This document shows positions 1-7,526 of a stretch of 8,072 nucleotides of DNA, in pieces. Where the stretch lies: NCBI GenBank assembly GCA_964249915.1, contig CAXUEL010000152.1, positions 1 to 8,072 of the forward strand, read 5' to 3'. This stretch comes from Lichenicola sp964249915 (GTDB lineage: Bacteria; Pseudomonadota; Alphaproteobacteria; Acetobacterales; Acetobacteraceae). The notes under the pieces are model-generated. The model had not been told where the DNA came from. It saw nothing but the letters and a program-made list of their open reading frames with translations, and did not search any database. The first letter of the stretch is position 1. Each line of letters starts with the position of its first letter. The position numbers and the translations under genes are program-made.

Positions 1-2
1 CG

Positions 3-479
3 CTGGGCTCGGGGCTGGCGTTCGCGGTCTGGGGCCTGCCGCGGCTGGCCGGGGAGGAGGGCGGCGCCGCAGGTAGCGCCGCGCTGGCGGAGGTCGCGCC
101 GGGCGAGGTGGCCGGCGCCCTGTCGACGATGGACCTTCCCGGCGCCGACCGCGCCAGGCTGGCGGACGGCAAGGGATGCAGAGCGAGGCTGGCCTGGGTC
201 AGCATCGTTCCGGCGCCGGGCCAGCACGGGGTCGGGATCAGGCTGCAGTCCGGGGGCTACTTCTCGCCGATGTTCACGCTGGGAGAGCAGCCGGTCCGGG
301 TCGCGCTCCCCTACCCGGCGCCCTACGCGGCCGGACACGGCACGCTCGGGGTGTTCGCGGTCGGTGGCGCCGGCCTCGTCGGGTTGCGGCCGGCCTGGCA
401 CGTGGCGGCTTCGGACGGCGAGGCGCGGCGTGCGGTGACCTGGCAGCCCGACAAGGGCTGCGCGAACCCGGATGGCTGA
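3..479 (+). CDS. Membrane-anchored protein of unknown family, 5' end outside window
   Basis: The frame is open from the first bases to the TGA at 477-479. Its codons have the high G/C third positions of its neighbours, so the gene most likely starts upstream of the window. The visible 158 residues begin with a hydrophobic run (LGSGLAFAVWGLPRLAG) that looks like the end of a membrane helix or signal anchor. An acidic, Ala/Gly-rich stretch follows, then about 100 residues rich in short beta-like segments (GVGIRLQSGGYF, LGVFAVGGAGLVGL). Two cysteines, each in a KGC context, lie near the start and end of that part and could pair in the periplasm. The stop overlaps the start of the AAA+ gene by 8 bases, which implies translational coupling. 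I do not recognise the family. A GTG at 108 could give a shorter product, but it would cut off the hydrophobic segment. Confidence 0.7.
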   Translation: MGSGLAFAVWGLPRLAGEEGGAAGSAALAEVAPGEVAGALSTMDLPGADRARLADGKGCRARLAWVSIVPAPGQHGVGIRLQSGGYFSPMFTLGEQPVRVALPYPAPYAAGHGTLGVFAVGGAGLVGLRPAWHVAASDGEARRAVTWQPDKGCANPDG

Positions 480-1554
480 CCGCGTGTCGTGGCTGCACCG
501 GCAGCTCGGGCCGGCGCCGCTGGTCGGACTGTCGATGCTGGCAGCCGCCGGGCTGTCGGTCCTGTCGGCGTTCCGGATCACGCCCGTGCTGCCGTCCTGG
601 TCGGGTTGGGCTGCCCTCAGCGGCCTGCTGCTGCTGGCCAACACCTATGTGCTGGTCCAGCTGGCCGGCCTGTGGCCGAGGGTGGTCGGCGCCGGCGGCC
701 GGTCGTTCCGGATCGCCTCGGCCGGCGGCGGCGCGCGCGGGGACGCCCTGGCCGAGCTGCGCGGCATGGTCGGGCTGGACGGGGTGAAGCGGGAGATCGA
801 GACGCTGGTCGCGCGCCTGAAGGTGGACGCGGCGCGGCGCGAGGCGGGGATGACCGTGGCGCCGGTGTCGCTGCACATGGTGTTCGCCGGGCCACCCGGG
901 GTCGGCAAGACGGTGGTGGCGCGACTGTACAGCAGGATCCTGCAGGATCTCGGCGTGCTGGAGCAAGGGCAGCTGGTCGAGACCGACCGGGCCGGCCTGG
1001 TCGCGGGATATCTCGGGCAGACCGCCCTGAAGACCAGGGAGCGGATCGGCGAGGCGCTCGACGGCATCCTGTTCGTCGACGAGGCCTACGCGCTCGTTTC
1101 GCGGACCGGTGGCGAGGTCGACCGGTTCGGACAGGAAGCGGTGGACACGCTGATCAAGGAGATGGAGGACCATCGCGACCGGCTGGTCGTCATCGTCGCC
1201 GGCTACCCGGCGCAGATGGACGGGTTCCTGCAGAGCAATCCCGGGCTGCCCTCGCGCTTCACCAAGACGATCGTGTTTCCGTCCTACGATCCCGACGAGC
1301 TGGTCAGGATCGTCCGCGACATGGCGGGCAGCGAGGGGTTGCGGATCGATCCCGGAAGCGACGAGTGCCTGCGCCGTCACTTCGCGGCCGCGCGCGAGCG
1401 CGCGGCGTTCGGCAACGCCCGGTCCGCGCGGACGCTGCTGGAACGGGCGCGCGAGGCGCAGGCGGTCCGCCTCGGTCCGTTGCTGGAGGGTGGCGCCGAC
1501 CTGGCCACGCTGACCGGTGCGGACATCGAGGCGGCGGTCGCGAGGACGACGTGA
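472..1554 (+). CDS. Membrane-anchored CbbX/SpoVK-type AAA+ ATPase
   Basis: This 360-residue protein has a complete AAA+ core: Walker A GPPGVGKT at residues 140-147, a pore-loop-like YLGQT at 180-184, Walker B ILFVDEA at 199-205, sensor 1 VIVAGY at 240-245, an arginine-finger region NPGLPSRF at 256-263, and sensor 2 GNARSAR at 314-320. These motifs and their order match the CbbX/CfxQ/SpoVK group, hexameric remodellers that thread or pull on a substrate's peptide tail. Soluble CbbX (Rubisco activase) lacks what is seen here before the core: two hydrophobic segments at about 16-35 and 45-68, likely a membrane hairpin placing the ATPase on the cytoplasmic face. No Rubisco gene is nearby, so a Rubisco role is unlikely. 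The start at 472 overlaps the upstream stop; GTG at 484 is an alternative. The 3' end overlaps the next gene as GTGA. The substrate is unknown, but the flanking membrane proteins are natural candidates. Confidence 0.9.
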   Translation: MADRVSWLHRQLGPAPLVGLSMLAAAGLSVLSAFRITPVLPSWSGWAALSGLLLLANTYVLVQLAGLWPRVVGAGGRSFRIASAGGGARGDALAELRGMVGLDGVKREIETLVARLKVDAARREAGMTVAPVSLHMVFAGPPGVGKTVVARLYSRILQDLGVLEQGQLVETDRAGLVAGYLGQTALKTRERIGEALDGILFVDEAYALVSRTGGEVDRFGQEAVDTLIKEMEDHRDRLVVIVAGYPAQMDGFLQSNPGLPSRFTKTIVFPSYDPDELVRIVRDMAGSEGLRIDPGSDECLRRHFAAARERAAFGNARSARTLLERAREAQAVRLGPLLEGGADLATLTGADIEAAVARTT

Positions 1555-2351
1555 GGCGCGCTTTCCTCAAGCTCGGCTTCATCCACCGGCGGCTGTGGGC
1601 GCGCGATCCGACCTACCGGATGGCGTTCCTGGCCGGCCCGCCGCCGCTGGTCGGCATGGCGGCCGCGGTTGTCATGTGGAGCGGCTACCACGCGATCGCG
1701 GGGTCGCCGCCGCAGTCGGCGGCGGGCGTGCCGTGGGCGCGATGGGCTTCCCCGGTGTCGCAGACCGGCGGCCCGCCGCTCCTCGTGCTGCCGGACGAAC
1801 CGTTCCCGGGCGGGACCATGCAGGGCATCCCGGCGGGCCTGACCACCGGCTGGTCGGGGCGGGTGCAGCCGATCACGGTCGGTGCCGCGCTCGACGTGGA
1901 CGTGCTGCCGACACCGCTCGCACGCTTCCCGCTCGACCGGCCGGCGATCGGGCTGGACCGGATCGTCGCGGCCGGTCCGCCGGGCAGCCTGTTCGTCGGC
2001 GGGGCGGGCGCCGTGCTGGCGATCAGGAAGGCCGGCATCTATGGGATCTCGATCCGGACCGAGCGGGCGTCCGACCGTCCGGCCGACTGCCTGCAGCGGC
2101 TGGGCTTCGCGCACCGGCGGCTGGTGTCCGACCTCAGCCTCGACCTGCACGGGTCGACCCGGCACGATTACGATCCGGCACGGTTCGACCTCCGGCCCGG
2201 CTTGTATCGCATCGCGGTGGTGTTCGGCTGCTGGAGCGGACGGTCGGCGACGGGATCCGGTGCGCTCACCGTGCTGATCCAGCATCCCGGCGATCCGGCT
2301 CCGCAGCCGGCGGGACCGGACGAGATCCTGCGCCCGGTCGCGTCGCCCTAG
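1551..2351 (+). CDS. Single-span membrane protein with possible PA14-like beta-sandwich
   Basis: This 266-residue protein starts at GTG 1551, which overlaps the ATPase stop by four bases (GTGA) and has GAGGA at 1542-1546 as a ribosome site. A basic N-terminus (about 1-23, rich in Arg) precedes one membrane helix at about 24-46, predicting a short cytoplasmic tail and a large periplasmic domain. A Pro/Gly-rich linker follows. The last 100 or so residues alternate beta-like strands (AGIYGISIRT, LSLDLHGS, RPGLYRIAVVFG, GALTVLIQHPGD). This pattern resembles PA14/GLEYA-type carbohydrate-binding sandwiches, but I see no diagnostic motif and hold it only as a suggestion. Two cysteines, 180 and 227, both lie in the periplasmic part and could form a disulfide. 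The first gene of the trio has a similar plan. Family unrecognised; function unknown, probably a partner or substrate of the ATPase. Confidence 0.8.
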   Translation: MRRAFLKLGFIHRRLWARDPTYRMAFLAGPPPLVGMAAAVVMWSGYHAIAGSPPQSAAGVPWARWASPVSQTGGPPLLVLPDEPFPGGTMQGIPAGLTTGWSGRVQPITVGAALDVDVLPTPLARFPLDRPAIGLDRIVAAGPPGSLFVGGAGAVLAIRKAGIYGISIRTERASDRPADCLQRLGFAHRRLVSDLSLDLHGSTRHDYDPARFDLRPGLYRIAVVFGCWSGRSATGSGALTVLIQHPGDPAPQPAGPDEILRPVASP

Positions 2352-2363
2352 CGTCTGCCGGGA

Positions 2364-2405
2364 GCCCGGAGTTCGCTGGGCCCCGGACCCGGCGATGCTC
2401 CGGGC
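2364..2405. terminator. Weak inverted repeat between convergent genes
   Basis: The 61-base gap between the trio and the psp operon holds an 8-base perfect inverted repeat, GCCCGGAG at 2364-2371 and CTCCGGGC at 2398-2405, with a 26-base GC-rich loop. It is placed where a two-way terminator would be expected. There is no T-run on either side, so intrinsic termination is doubtful, and such repeats are easy to find by chance in DNA this rich in GC. Confidence 0.25.
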
Positions 2406-2412
2406 GCCGAGC

Positions 2413-3489
2413 CTAGTCGCTCCCGTCGCCGGTGCGGGACAGGGTGCCGGTCAGGTTTGGCAGGGTCACGTCGCCGCTGCCGTGATGCGACAGGCTGCCG
2501 CCGCCGATCGTCGCCCGCACCAGGAGGTCGCCGGAGCCGTCGCGTGCGCCGGTGAGGGTGCCGATGCGGCCGCCGAGCACGGAGATGTCGCCCGAGCCCT
2601 CGGCCGCCACCTGCAGCGTGTCGGCGTCGACCGAGGCGATCCGGACGTCGCCGCTTCCCGCGGCCTGCAGGTCGACCGGCCCCTCGATCCGGTTCGCGGT
2701 CACGTCGCCCTCCCCGTGCAGCACGAGATGCGTCGCGCCGATCGTCGCCCGGCCCAGGGACAGGTCGCCGGAACTGGTCAGCACGGCCGACAGCCGGGTG
2801 ATGGCGCCGCCGCCGATGCGCAGGTCGCCCGACCCGTGCAGCCCGGCGTCGACCGGGCCGTCGACCTCGGCCACCGACACGTCGCCGCCGCTCCGCTGCC
2901 GCACCGTGAGCGGTCCGGCGCCGTCCAGGGTCACGGTGCCGCTGCCGGTGCCCTCGATCGTCACCGGGCCGGTGAACCGGCCGCCGCGTATGTCGACCGC
3001 GTCGGTCTGCTGGATGCGGAGCGGCATGGCGGGGGGCAAGCGCAGCACGACGTCGCCCGGGTCTCCCGAACAGGTGTCCGTGACCGCGCCGCCATCCAGC
3101 GACAAGCCGCGCAGCGCCGCGTCCTGGCCCGGCCGGGTGGAGACGACCACGCGGCCGTGCAGGCCGGGGTCGGGCAGAAGCGTCACCGAGTCGGCGCAGG
3201 ACAGGCCGACGAACAGGCTGCCGGTCTCGATGCTGCGCGACGCGGCGTCCGCCGCCGGAAGCCCGGCGATGGCGGGGACGCGCGGGATCGGCGGGACGGG
3301 CGGAACCGGCGGCTGGTCGGTCGCCACCTCGATGCCATGGCGACGGCCGCCGTCCCGGTCCCCGCCGGGGTCGTGCTGCGACAGCATCCAGCCGACCAGG
3401 ACGATGCCGCCGAGCAGGATGGCCGCCCGCCTGCGCCGCATGCGTATGTCGTCGGCACGGGCGTGGTCGTGGATCGGGAACAGCGGCAT
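2413..3489 (-). CDS. Toast-rack/GIN-type (DUF2807-like) membrane-anchored protein of the psp operon
   Basis: This 358-residue protein has a short charged N-terminus, one membrane helix at about 21-36 (AAILLGGIVLVGWML), a proline-rich linker at 59-72, and a C-terminal repeat domain. Near residues 203-340 the motif (G/S)-x-GD, mostly GSGD, recurs every 19 or 20 residues, each followed by a short beta strand. This is the signature of the DUF2807/DUF4097 'Toast-rack' or GIN domain. Such domains are known partners of PspC and the Lia system, so the position directly after pspC fits. Cys98 and Cys140 may pair outside the membrane. The start at 3489 follows the pspC stop by five bases, with GAGGG just upstream; the Met at residue 17 has no ribosome site. 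The role in envelope stress is inferred from position. The gene is last in the operon, in the place of pspD/E of enterobacteria. Confidence 0.82.
   Translation of the reverse strand: MPLFPIHDHARADDIRMRRRRAAILLGGIVLVGWMLSQHDPGGDRDGGRRHGIEVATDQPPVPPVPPIPRVPAIAGLPAADAASRSIETGSLFVGLSCADSVTLLPDPGLHGRVVVSTRPGQDAALRGLSLDGGAVTDTCSGDPGDVVLRLPPAMPLRIQQTDAVDIRGGRFTGPVTIEGTGSGTVTLDGAGPLTVRQRSGGDVSVAEVDGPVDAGLHGSGDLRIGGGAITRLSAVLTSSGDLSLGRATIGATHLVLHGEGDVTANRIEGPVDLQAAGSGDVRIASVDADTLQVAAEGSGDISVLGGRIGTLTGARDGSGDLLVRATIGGGSLSHHGSGDVTLPNLTGTLSRTGDGSD
2468..2886 (-). repeat. Eight-fold coding repeat of the GSGD motif, spacing 57/60/60
   Basis: On the plus strand the octamer RYGTCGCC (ACGTCGCC, AGGTCGCC or ATGTCGCC) begins at 2468, 2525, 2585, 2645, 2702, 2762, 2822 and 2879. 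The steps are 57, 60, 60, 57, 60, 60 and 57 bases. Read on the coding strand this is the Gly-Asp of each (G/S)-x-GD turn. A degenerate ninth unit (GSGT) sits 54 bases further on, at 2933. Codons between the motifs have diverged, so the repeat is old and kept by protein structure rather than being a recent tandem duplication. Confidence 0.8.
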
Positions 3490-3494
3490 CGCCC

Positions 3495-3935
3495 TCACTC
3501 GCCCATGCGGCGGAAGCCACGATGCAGCTCGAAGTCGGGCGCGGTGACGAAGGCCTCGATCCGGCCGAGCCGCGGTTCCAGGGTCTCGAAGCGGTGCCGC
3601 AGCAGCGCCCAGCCCTCGCGCACCGGCAGCGGCCGGTCCGGGATCGGGGCGGCGCGGCCGCTGCCGCGTCGGACGCCCTGCCAGGCGGCGGCGTAGTCCG
3701 GGTCGGGCCGGCCGGTGCGGCCGTGCCGGTGCGGCTGGCGCCGGCGAAGCAGCAGCGCCAGGGCGAGATAGGCGAGGCCGGTCGGCAGGATCACGAACAG
3801 CAGGGCCACGATCCGCACCAGCGGCAGCGGCAGGTCGAGGTCCTCGGCGAGGCCGGCGCAGACGCCGGCGGCCATCGCCCCTTGGTCCTGGCGCCACACG
3901 CGCGGGGGTAGGTCGCGGGAGAACGGGTCGTTCAT
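3495..3935 (-). CDS. pspC: Phage-shock protein C (PspC), inner-membrane stress sensor
   Basis: This 146-residue protein (about 119 in E. coli) opens with a PspC domain at about 11-66. It includes VWRQDQGAMAAGVCAGLAE, the classic conserved block, followed by a membrane segment at about 40-64. The C-terminal part (RFETLEPRLGRIEAFVTAPDFELHRGFRRM) matches the E. coli tail that ends in a similar helix and FTLRSRF-like motif, and likely faces the partner proteins. Between them lies a longer Arg/Pro-rich linker (66-105) that accounts for most of the extra length. With PspB, PspC senses membrane damage and binds PspA, which frees PspF. ATG at 3935 has a strong AGGAGG site that overlaps the pspB stop. 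It is third in the pspABC operon, five bases ahead of the Toast-rack gene. Confidence 0.95.
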   Translation of the reverse strand: MNDPFSRDLPPRVWRQDQGAMAAGVCAGLAEDLDLPLPLVRIVALLFVILPTGLAYLALALLLRRRQPHRHGRTGRPDPDYAAAWQGVRRGSGRAAPIPDRPLPVREGWALLRHRFETLEPRLGRIEAFVTAPDFELHRGFRRMGE

Positions 3936-3948
3936 GGACCGGCTCCTC

Positions 3949-4230
3949 CTAGTGCGGCATGCGGCTGCGCCAGCCGGCCAGCTCGGTGTCGAGGATGCGC
4001 TCCAGGTTCTCGACCCGCTGTTCCATGCGGCGCGCCAGCTCGTTCATCTCGGCCAGCGCCCGCTGCTCCTCGGCCCCGAGGGCGGGCGCGCTCAGCTCGC
4101 GCAGGCGGCGGTCGTGGCGGAGCTTCAGGAACCAGCCGGCGAAGACGAACGGGGCGATGACCGCGATCATCCCGGTCAGGTCCGACAGCACGTGGCTGCC
4201 GCTCAGGACGGCAAGCGTGGCGGGATCCAC
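3949..4230 (-). CDS. pspB: Phage-shock protein B (PspB)
   Basis: This 93-residue protein (about 74 in E. coli) has one N-terminal membrane helix at about 19-36 (TGMIAVIAPFVFAGWFLK), a basic stretch (LRHDRRLREL), then a coiled-coil helix. It ends with the family hallmark ARRMEQRVENLERILDTELAGWRSR, close to the E. coli KRMRERIQALESILDAEHPNWRDR. PspB works with PspC at the inner membrane to pass the stress signal to PspA. The start is GTG at 4230, preceded by AAGGA (4240-4244) that uses the last base of the pspA stop, so translation is probably coupled. About 15 extra residues come before the membrane helix relative to E. coli; GTG is nevertheless the only start with a good ribosome site. Confidence 0.92.
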   Translation of the reverse strand: MDPATLAVLSGSHVLSDLTGMIAVIAPFVFAGWFLKLRHDRRLRELSAPALGAEEQRALAEMNELARRMEQRVENLERILDTELAGWRSRMPH

Positions 4231-4243
4231 GGCGGGTGATCCT

Positions 4244-4972
4244 TCAGGAACGGGGTTCGTTGCCGTCCGGACCGGACTGCGGCGCGTCCGCGGCGCCGCC
4301 CTCCGGGGCCGGCTTGCGCCCGCGCAGCCTGGCGCGCAGGGCGGCGAGCTCGGTTTCCACCGCGCTGTCGGCTTCCAGCCCCTCGATCTCCTGTTCCAGG
4401 GTGCGGCGGCCGAGGTCGTAGGACTCCGCGCGGCCTTCCAGCGCGTCGAGGTTGCGCTCGATCTGCTCGAAGCGGCCGAACGCGTTGCCGATGCGGTCGT
4501 CGTAGATCCGCTCGCGCAGCTTCACCCGCGAGGAGGCGATGGAGGCGCGCGTCAGCAGCGCCTGCTCGCGCGCCTTGGCCTCGGCCAGCTTGGCCTGCAG
4601 CTTGGCGATGTCGTCGTTCTGCTGCGACAGGCCGGCGACGATCTGCCCGTGCTGCGCGTCCAGGCCCTCGCGCGTCCGGGTCAGGTGGGTGCGGGCCTGC
4701 AGCGCGCCGCGCGCCAGGTCGTCGCGGCCGTGGGTGAGGGCGAGCTCTGCCTTGCGCTCCCATTCCGCCTCGTCGCGCGACAGGGTGGCGATGCGGCGCT
4801 CGATCTCCTTGCGCTCGGCGATGGTCTGCACCGCCGACGAGCGCACCTCGACCAGCGTGTCCTCCATCTCCTGGATGATCAGGCGGATGATCTTCCGGGG
4901 ATCCTCCGCCCCGGCGACGAGGGCGTTGATGTTGGAGTTCACGATGTCGGACAGGCGGGAGAAGATGCTCAC
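4244..4972 (-). CDS. pspA: Phage-shock protein A (PspA), membrane effector and PspF inhibitor
   Basis: This 242-residue PspA/IM30 family protein (222 in E. coli) begins MSIFSRLSDIVNSNINALV, an amphipathic helix that binds stressed membranes. It is followed by EDPRKIIRLIIQEMEDTLVE, nearly identical to the E. coli block. The rest is long helical coiled coil to about residue 215. A Gly/Pro/acidic tail (about 216-242) is extra compared with E. coli. PspA keeps PspF inactive in unstressed cells and forms higher-order assemblies that support damaged inner membrane (established for the family). The start is GTG at 4972 with GGAGG seven bases upstream. It is the first gene of the operon, about 40 bases from the predicted sigma-54 transcription start. 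The next gene, pspB, begins 13 bases after its stop. Confidence 0.96.
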   Translation of the reverse strand: MSIFSRLSDIVNSNINALVAGAEDPRKIIRLIIQEMEDTLVEVRSSAVQTIAERKEIERRIATLSRDEAEWERKAELALTHGRDDLARGALQARTHLTRTREGLDAQHGQIVAGLSQQNDDIAKLQAKLAEAKAREQALLTRASIASSRVKLRERIYDDRIGNAFGRFEQIERNLDALEGRAESYDLGRRTLEQEIEGLEADSAVETELAALRARLRGRKPAPEGGAADAPQSGPDGNEPRS

Positions 4973-4979
4973 GGGGCGA

Positions 4980-4984
4980 CCTCC
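4980..4984 (-). promoter_or_regulatory. Ribosome binding site fixing the GTG start of pspA
   Basis: The minus strand reads GGAGG here, seven bases before GTG at 4972. The N-terminus that follows (MSIFSRLSDIV) aligns without gaps to the family start, which confirms GTG as the initiator. Confidence 0.8.
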
Positions 4985-5025
4985 GTTGCGTGGGCGGGAC
5001 GCAGGCGGTCCCTCGACATCATCAG

Positions 5026-5041
5026 AGCAGCTTCCGTGCCA
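5026..5041 (-). promoter_or_regulatory. Sigma-54 (-24/-12) promoter of pspABC
   Basis: The minus strand reads TGGCACGGAAGCTGCT. Against the consensus TGGCAC-N5-TTGCW only one position differs (C for the first T of TTGC), and the GG to GC spacing is exact. Transcription would begin about 12 bases past the GC, near 5015, leaving a leader of about 43 bases before the pspA GTG. Genes of this type are driven by RNA polymerase with RpoN and need PspF, which is encoded divergently next door. This is one of the clearest signals in the window. Confidence 0.88.
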
Positions 5042-5065
5042 CTTGACGCCAGGACAGACGTCCGG

Positions 5066-5088
5066 GTCAACCCGTTGACGCCGTTGAC
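5066..5088. promoter_or_regulatory. Candidate PspF upstream activating site (GTCAAC/GTTGAC repeats)
   Basis: A perfect inverted repeat, GTCAAC-CC-GTTGAC, spans 5066-5079. A further copy of the right arm, GTTGAC, lies at 5083-5088, so CGTTGACG occurs twice with a 9-base period. The palindrome centre is roughly 57 bases upstream of the predicted pspA start. Repeats of this kind upstream of a -24/-12 promoter are typical enhancer sites for a sigma-54 activator. They also lie upstream of pspF itself, where binding could give autorepression as known in E. coli. Alternatively the TTGAC copies are -35-like elements for pspF, but I see no matching -10. Confidence 0.5.
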
Positions 5089-5104
5089 GTTCCCCTGCCC
5101 TTGC

Positions 5105-5122
5105 GTCGAGAGTCGCTTCGAC
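5105..5122. promoter_or_regulatory. Second candidate PspF site (GTCGA/TCGAC inverted repeat)
   Basis: GTCGA at 5105-5109 and TCGAC at 5118-5122 form a 5-base inverted repeat with an 8-base spacer, centred about 99 bases upstream of the predicted pspA start. Two activator sites in tandem are the norm in the E. coli psp regulatory region. The arms are short and unlike the GTCAAC palindrome, so this is weaker support. Confidence 0.3.
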
Positions 5123-5152
5123 ACACAGTGCAGCGCGACACCATCATGGTTC

Positions 5153-5158
5153 GGAGGA
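5153..5158 (+). promoter_or_regulatory. Ribosome binding site fixing the TTG start of pspF
   Basis: GGAGGA lies seven bases before TTG at 5166. The ATG at 5146 is in another frame, and no ATG or GTG occurs in frame between here and the conserved region, so TTG is the likely initiator. Confidence 0.7.
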
Positions 5159-5165
5159 CCAATCC

Positions 5166-6308
<1,143 letters not shown>

Positions 6309-7001
6309 TCCTGCGGGAACAGGCGGCGCAGCGCCTCGACCTTGGGCATGTCGTTGATGGCGATGTAGGCGGCGTCGGGGTTCTGCGCCAGGTAATCCTG
6401 GTGGTAGCCCTCGGCCGGATAGAAGCCGTGCAGTGGGTCGACCCGGGTGGCGATCGGCGCGTCGAACACGTGCGCGGCGTCGAGGCGGGCGATGTAGGCG
6501 CGCGCCGCCTCGGCCTGCGCCGGGGTGCTGGTCCAGATCTCCGAGCGGTACTGGGTGCCGCTGTCCGGGCCCTGGGCATCGCGCTGCGTCGGGTCGAGCG
6601 CCACCGAGAAGAAGATCTGCAGCAGGCGGCCGAGCGAGACCTGCTTCGGGTCGTAGGTGACCTGCACGGACTCGGCGTGGCCGGTGGTGCCGGTGCTGAC
6701 CGTCTCGTACTGGGCGGTGCCGGCGACGCCGCCGGTGTAGCCGGACACGGCGCGGCGGACGCCCTTCACGTGCTCGAACACGCCCTGCACGCCCCAGAAG
6801 CAGCCGCCGGACACGGTGATCTGCTGCAGGCCGGGGCCCTCGGCGGGGGTTGGAACGGACGCCGGCACCAGCCGCGGCGACTCCTCGGCGCGGCCGGGGC
6901 GCATCCCGGACAGAAGCATCGAGGCCGGCAGCGCCACCGCGCCGGCGAGCAGCAGGAACCTGGTCCTGGTCATGATTCGGGTCTCCTTGCGGGTATCGGG
7001 A

Positions 7002-7526
7002 TCAGGCGGCGGGCGGCGGCTGGACGCCGGGTGCGGGATCGAAGCGCAGCGCCACCCCGTTCATGCAGTAGCGCAGGCCGGTCGGCTTCGGGCCGTCGTC
7101 GAACACGTGGCCGAGATGGCCGTCGCACTCGGCGCAGCGGATCTCGGTGCGCTGCATGAACAGCGAACCGTCCTTCCGCTCGACCACCGAGTCGGCCACC
7201 GGCTGCCAGAACGACGGCCAGCCGGTGCCGCTGTCGAACTTGGCGTCGGAGGAGAAGTTGTGCAGGCCGCAGCCGGCGCAGGCGTACCGCCCCTTGCTGT
7301 AGAAATGGTTCAGCGGCGAGGAGAACGGCATCTCGGTGCCGGCCTGCCGCAGCACGTCGTACTGCGCCGGCGACAGCAGCTTGCGCCATTCGGCGTCGGT
7401 GCGACGCAGCGGTGCCGGCGTGGCGGCCAGCACCGGCGGCATGCGCCAGAGCGTCAGGGCGCCCGCGGCCAGGACGGTGGCGGAGCGCAGCACCTGCCTG
7501 CGGGTCGGGCGTCGTGCGGTCGGCAT
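7002..7526 (-). CDS. msrB: Tat-exported peptide-methionine (R)-S-oxide reductase MsrB
   Basis: This 174-residue protein reduces the R epimer of methionine sulfoxide. The N-terminus PTRRQVLRSATVLAAGALTL is a twin-arginine signal (TRRQVLR), likely cut near VLAA. Zinc ligands are two CxxC pairs, Cys83/86 (CAGC) and Cys131/134 (CAEC). The catalytic cysteine is Cys154 in RYCMNGVALRF, and the hallmark GWPSFW (102-107) and GHLGHVFDDGP (136-146) blocks are present. SGTGWPSF has Thr where E. coli has the resolving Cys, so this is a one-cysteine type. Tat export suits a protein that must bind zinc and fold in the cytoplasm before crossing. The start at 7526 has AAGGA eight bases upstream. It is first of the msrB-msrA pair. 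Confidence 0.95.
   Translation of the reverse strand: MPTARRPTRRQVLRSATVLAAGALTLWRMPPVLAATPAPLRRTDAEWRKLLSPAQYDVLRQAGTEMPFSSPLNHFYSKGRYACAGCGLHNFSSDAKFDSGTGWPSFWQPVADSVVERKDGSLFMQRTEIRCAECDGHLGHVFDDGPKPTGLRYCMNGVALRFDPAPGVQPPPAA

Noticed and set aside
274..1380. A 368-codon minus-strand open frame
   Set aside because: It is antisense to the AAA+ gene, whose motifs are complete, and its translation has no recognisable domain and a composition typical of a shadow frame.
489..1550. Upstream extension of the third gene in frame to 489
   Set aside because: The extension lies out of frame within the AAA+ gene and is Arg/Gly-rich noise; the GTG at 1551 gives a normal membrane protein with a ribosome site.
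472..1554. Rubisco activase CbbX
   Set aside because: The core is CbbX-like, but two membrane segments precede it and no Rubisco or Calvin-cycle gene is present in the window.
2395..3696. A 433-codon plus-strand open frame opposite the Toast-rack gene
   Set aside because: Antisense shadow of the repeat-coding gene; its regularity comes from the GSGD repeat read backwards.
3490..3897. N-terminal extension of the Toast-rack gene to 3897
   Set aside because: The added part overlaps pspC in another frame and is Arg/Pro-rich; the ATG at 3489 lies directly after the pspC stop with a ribosome site.
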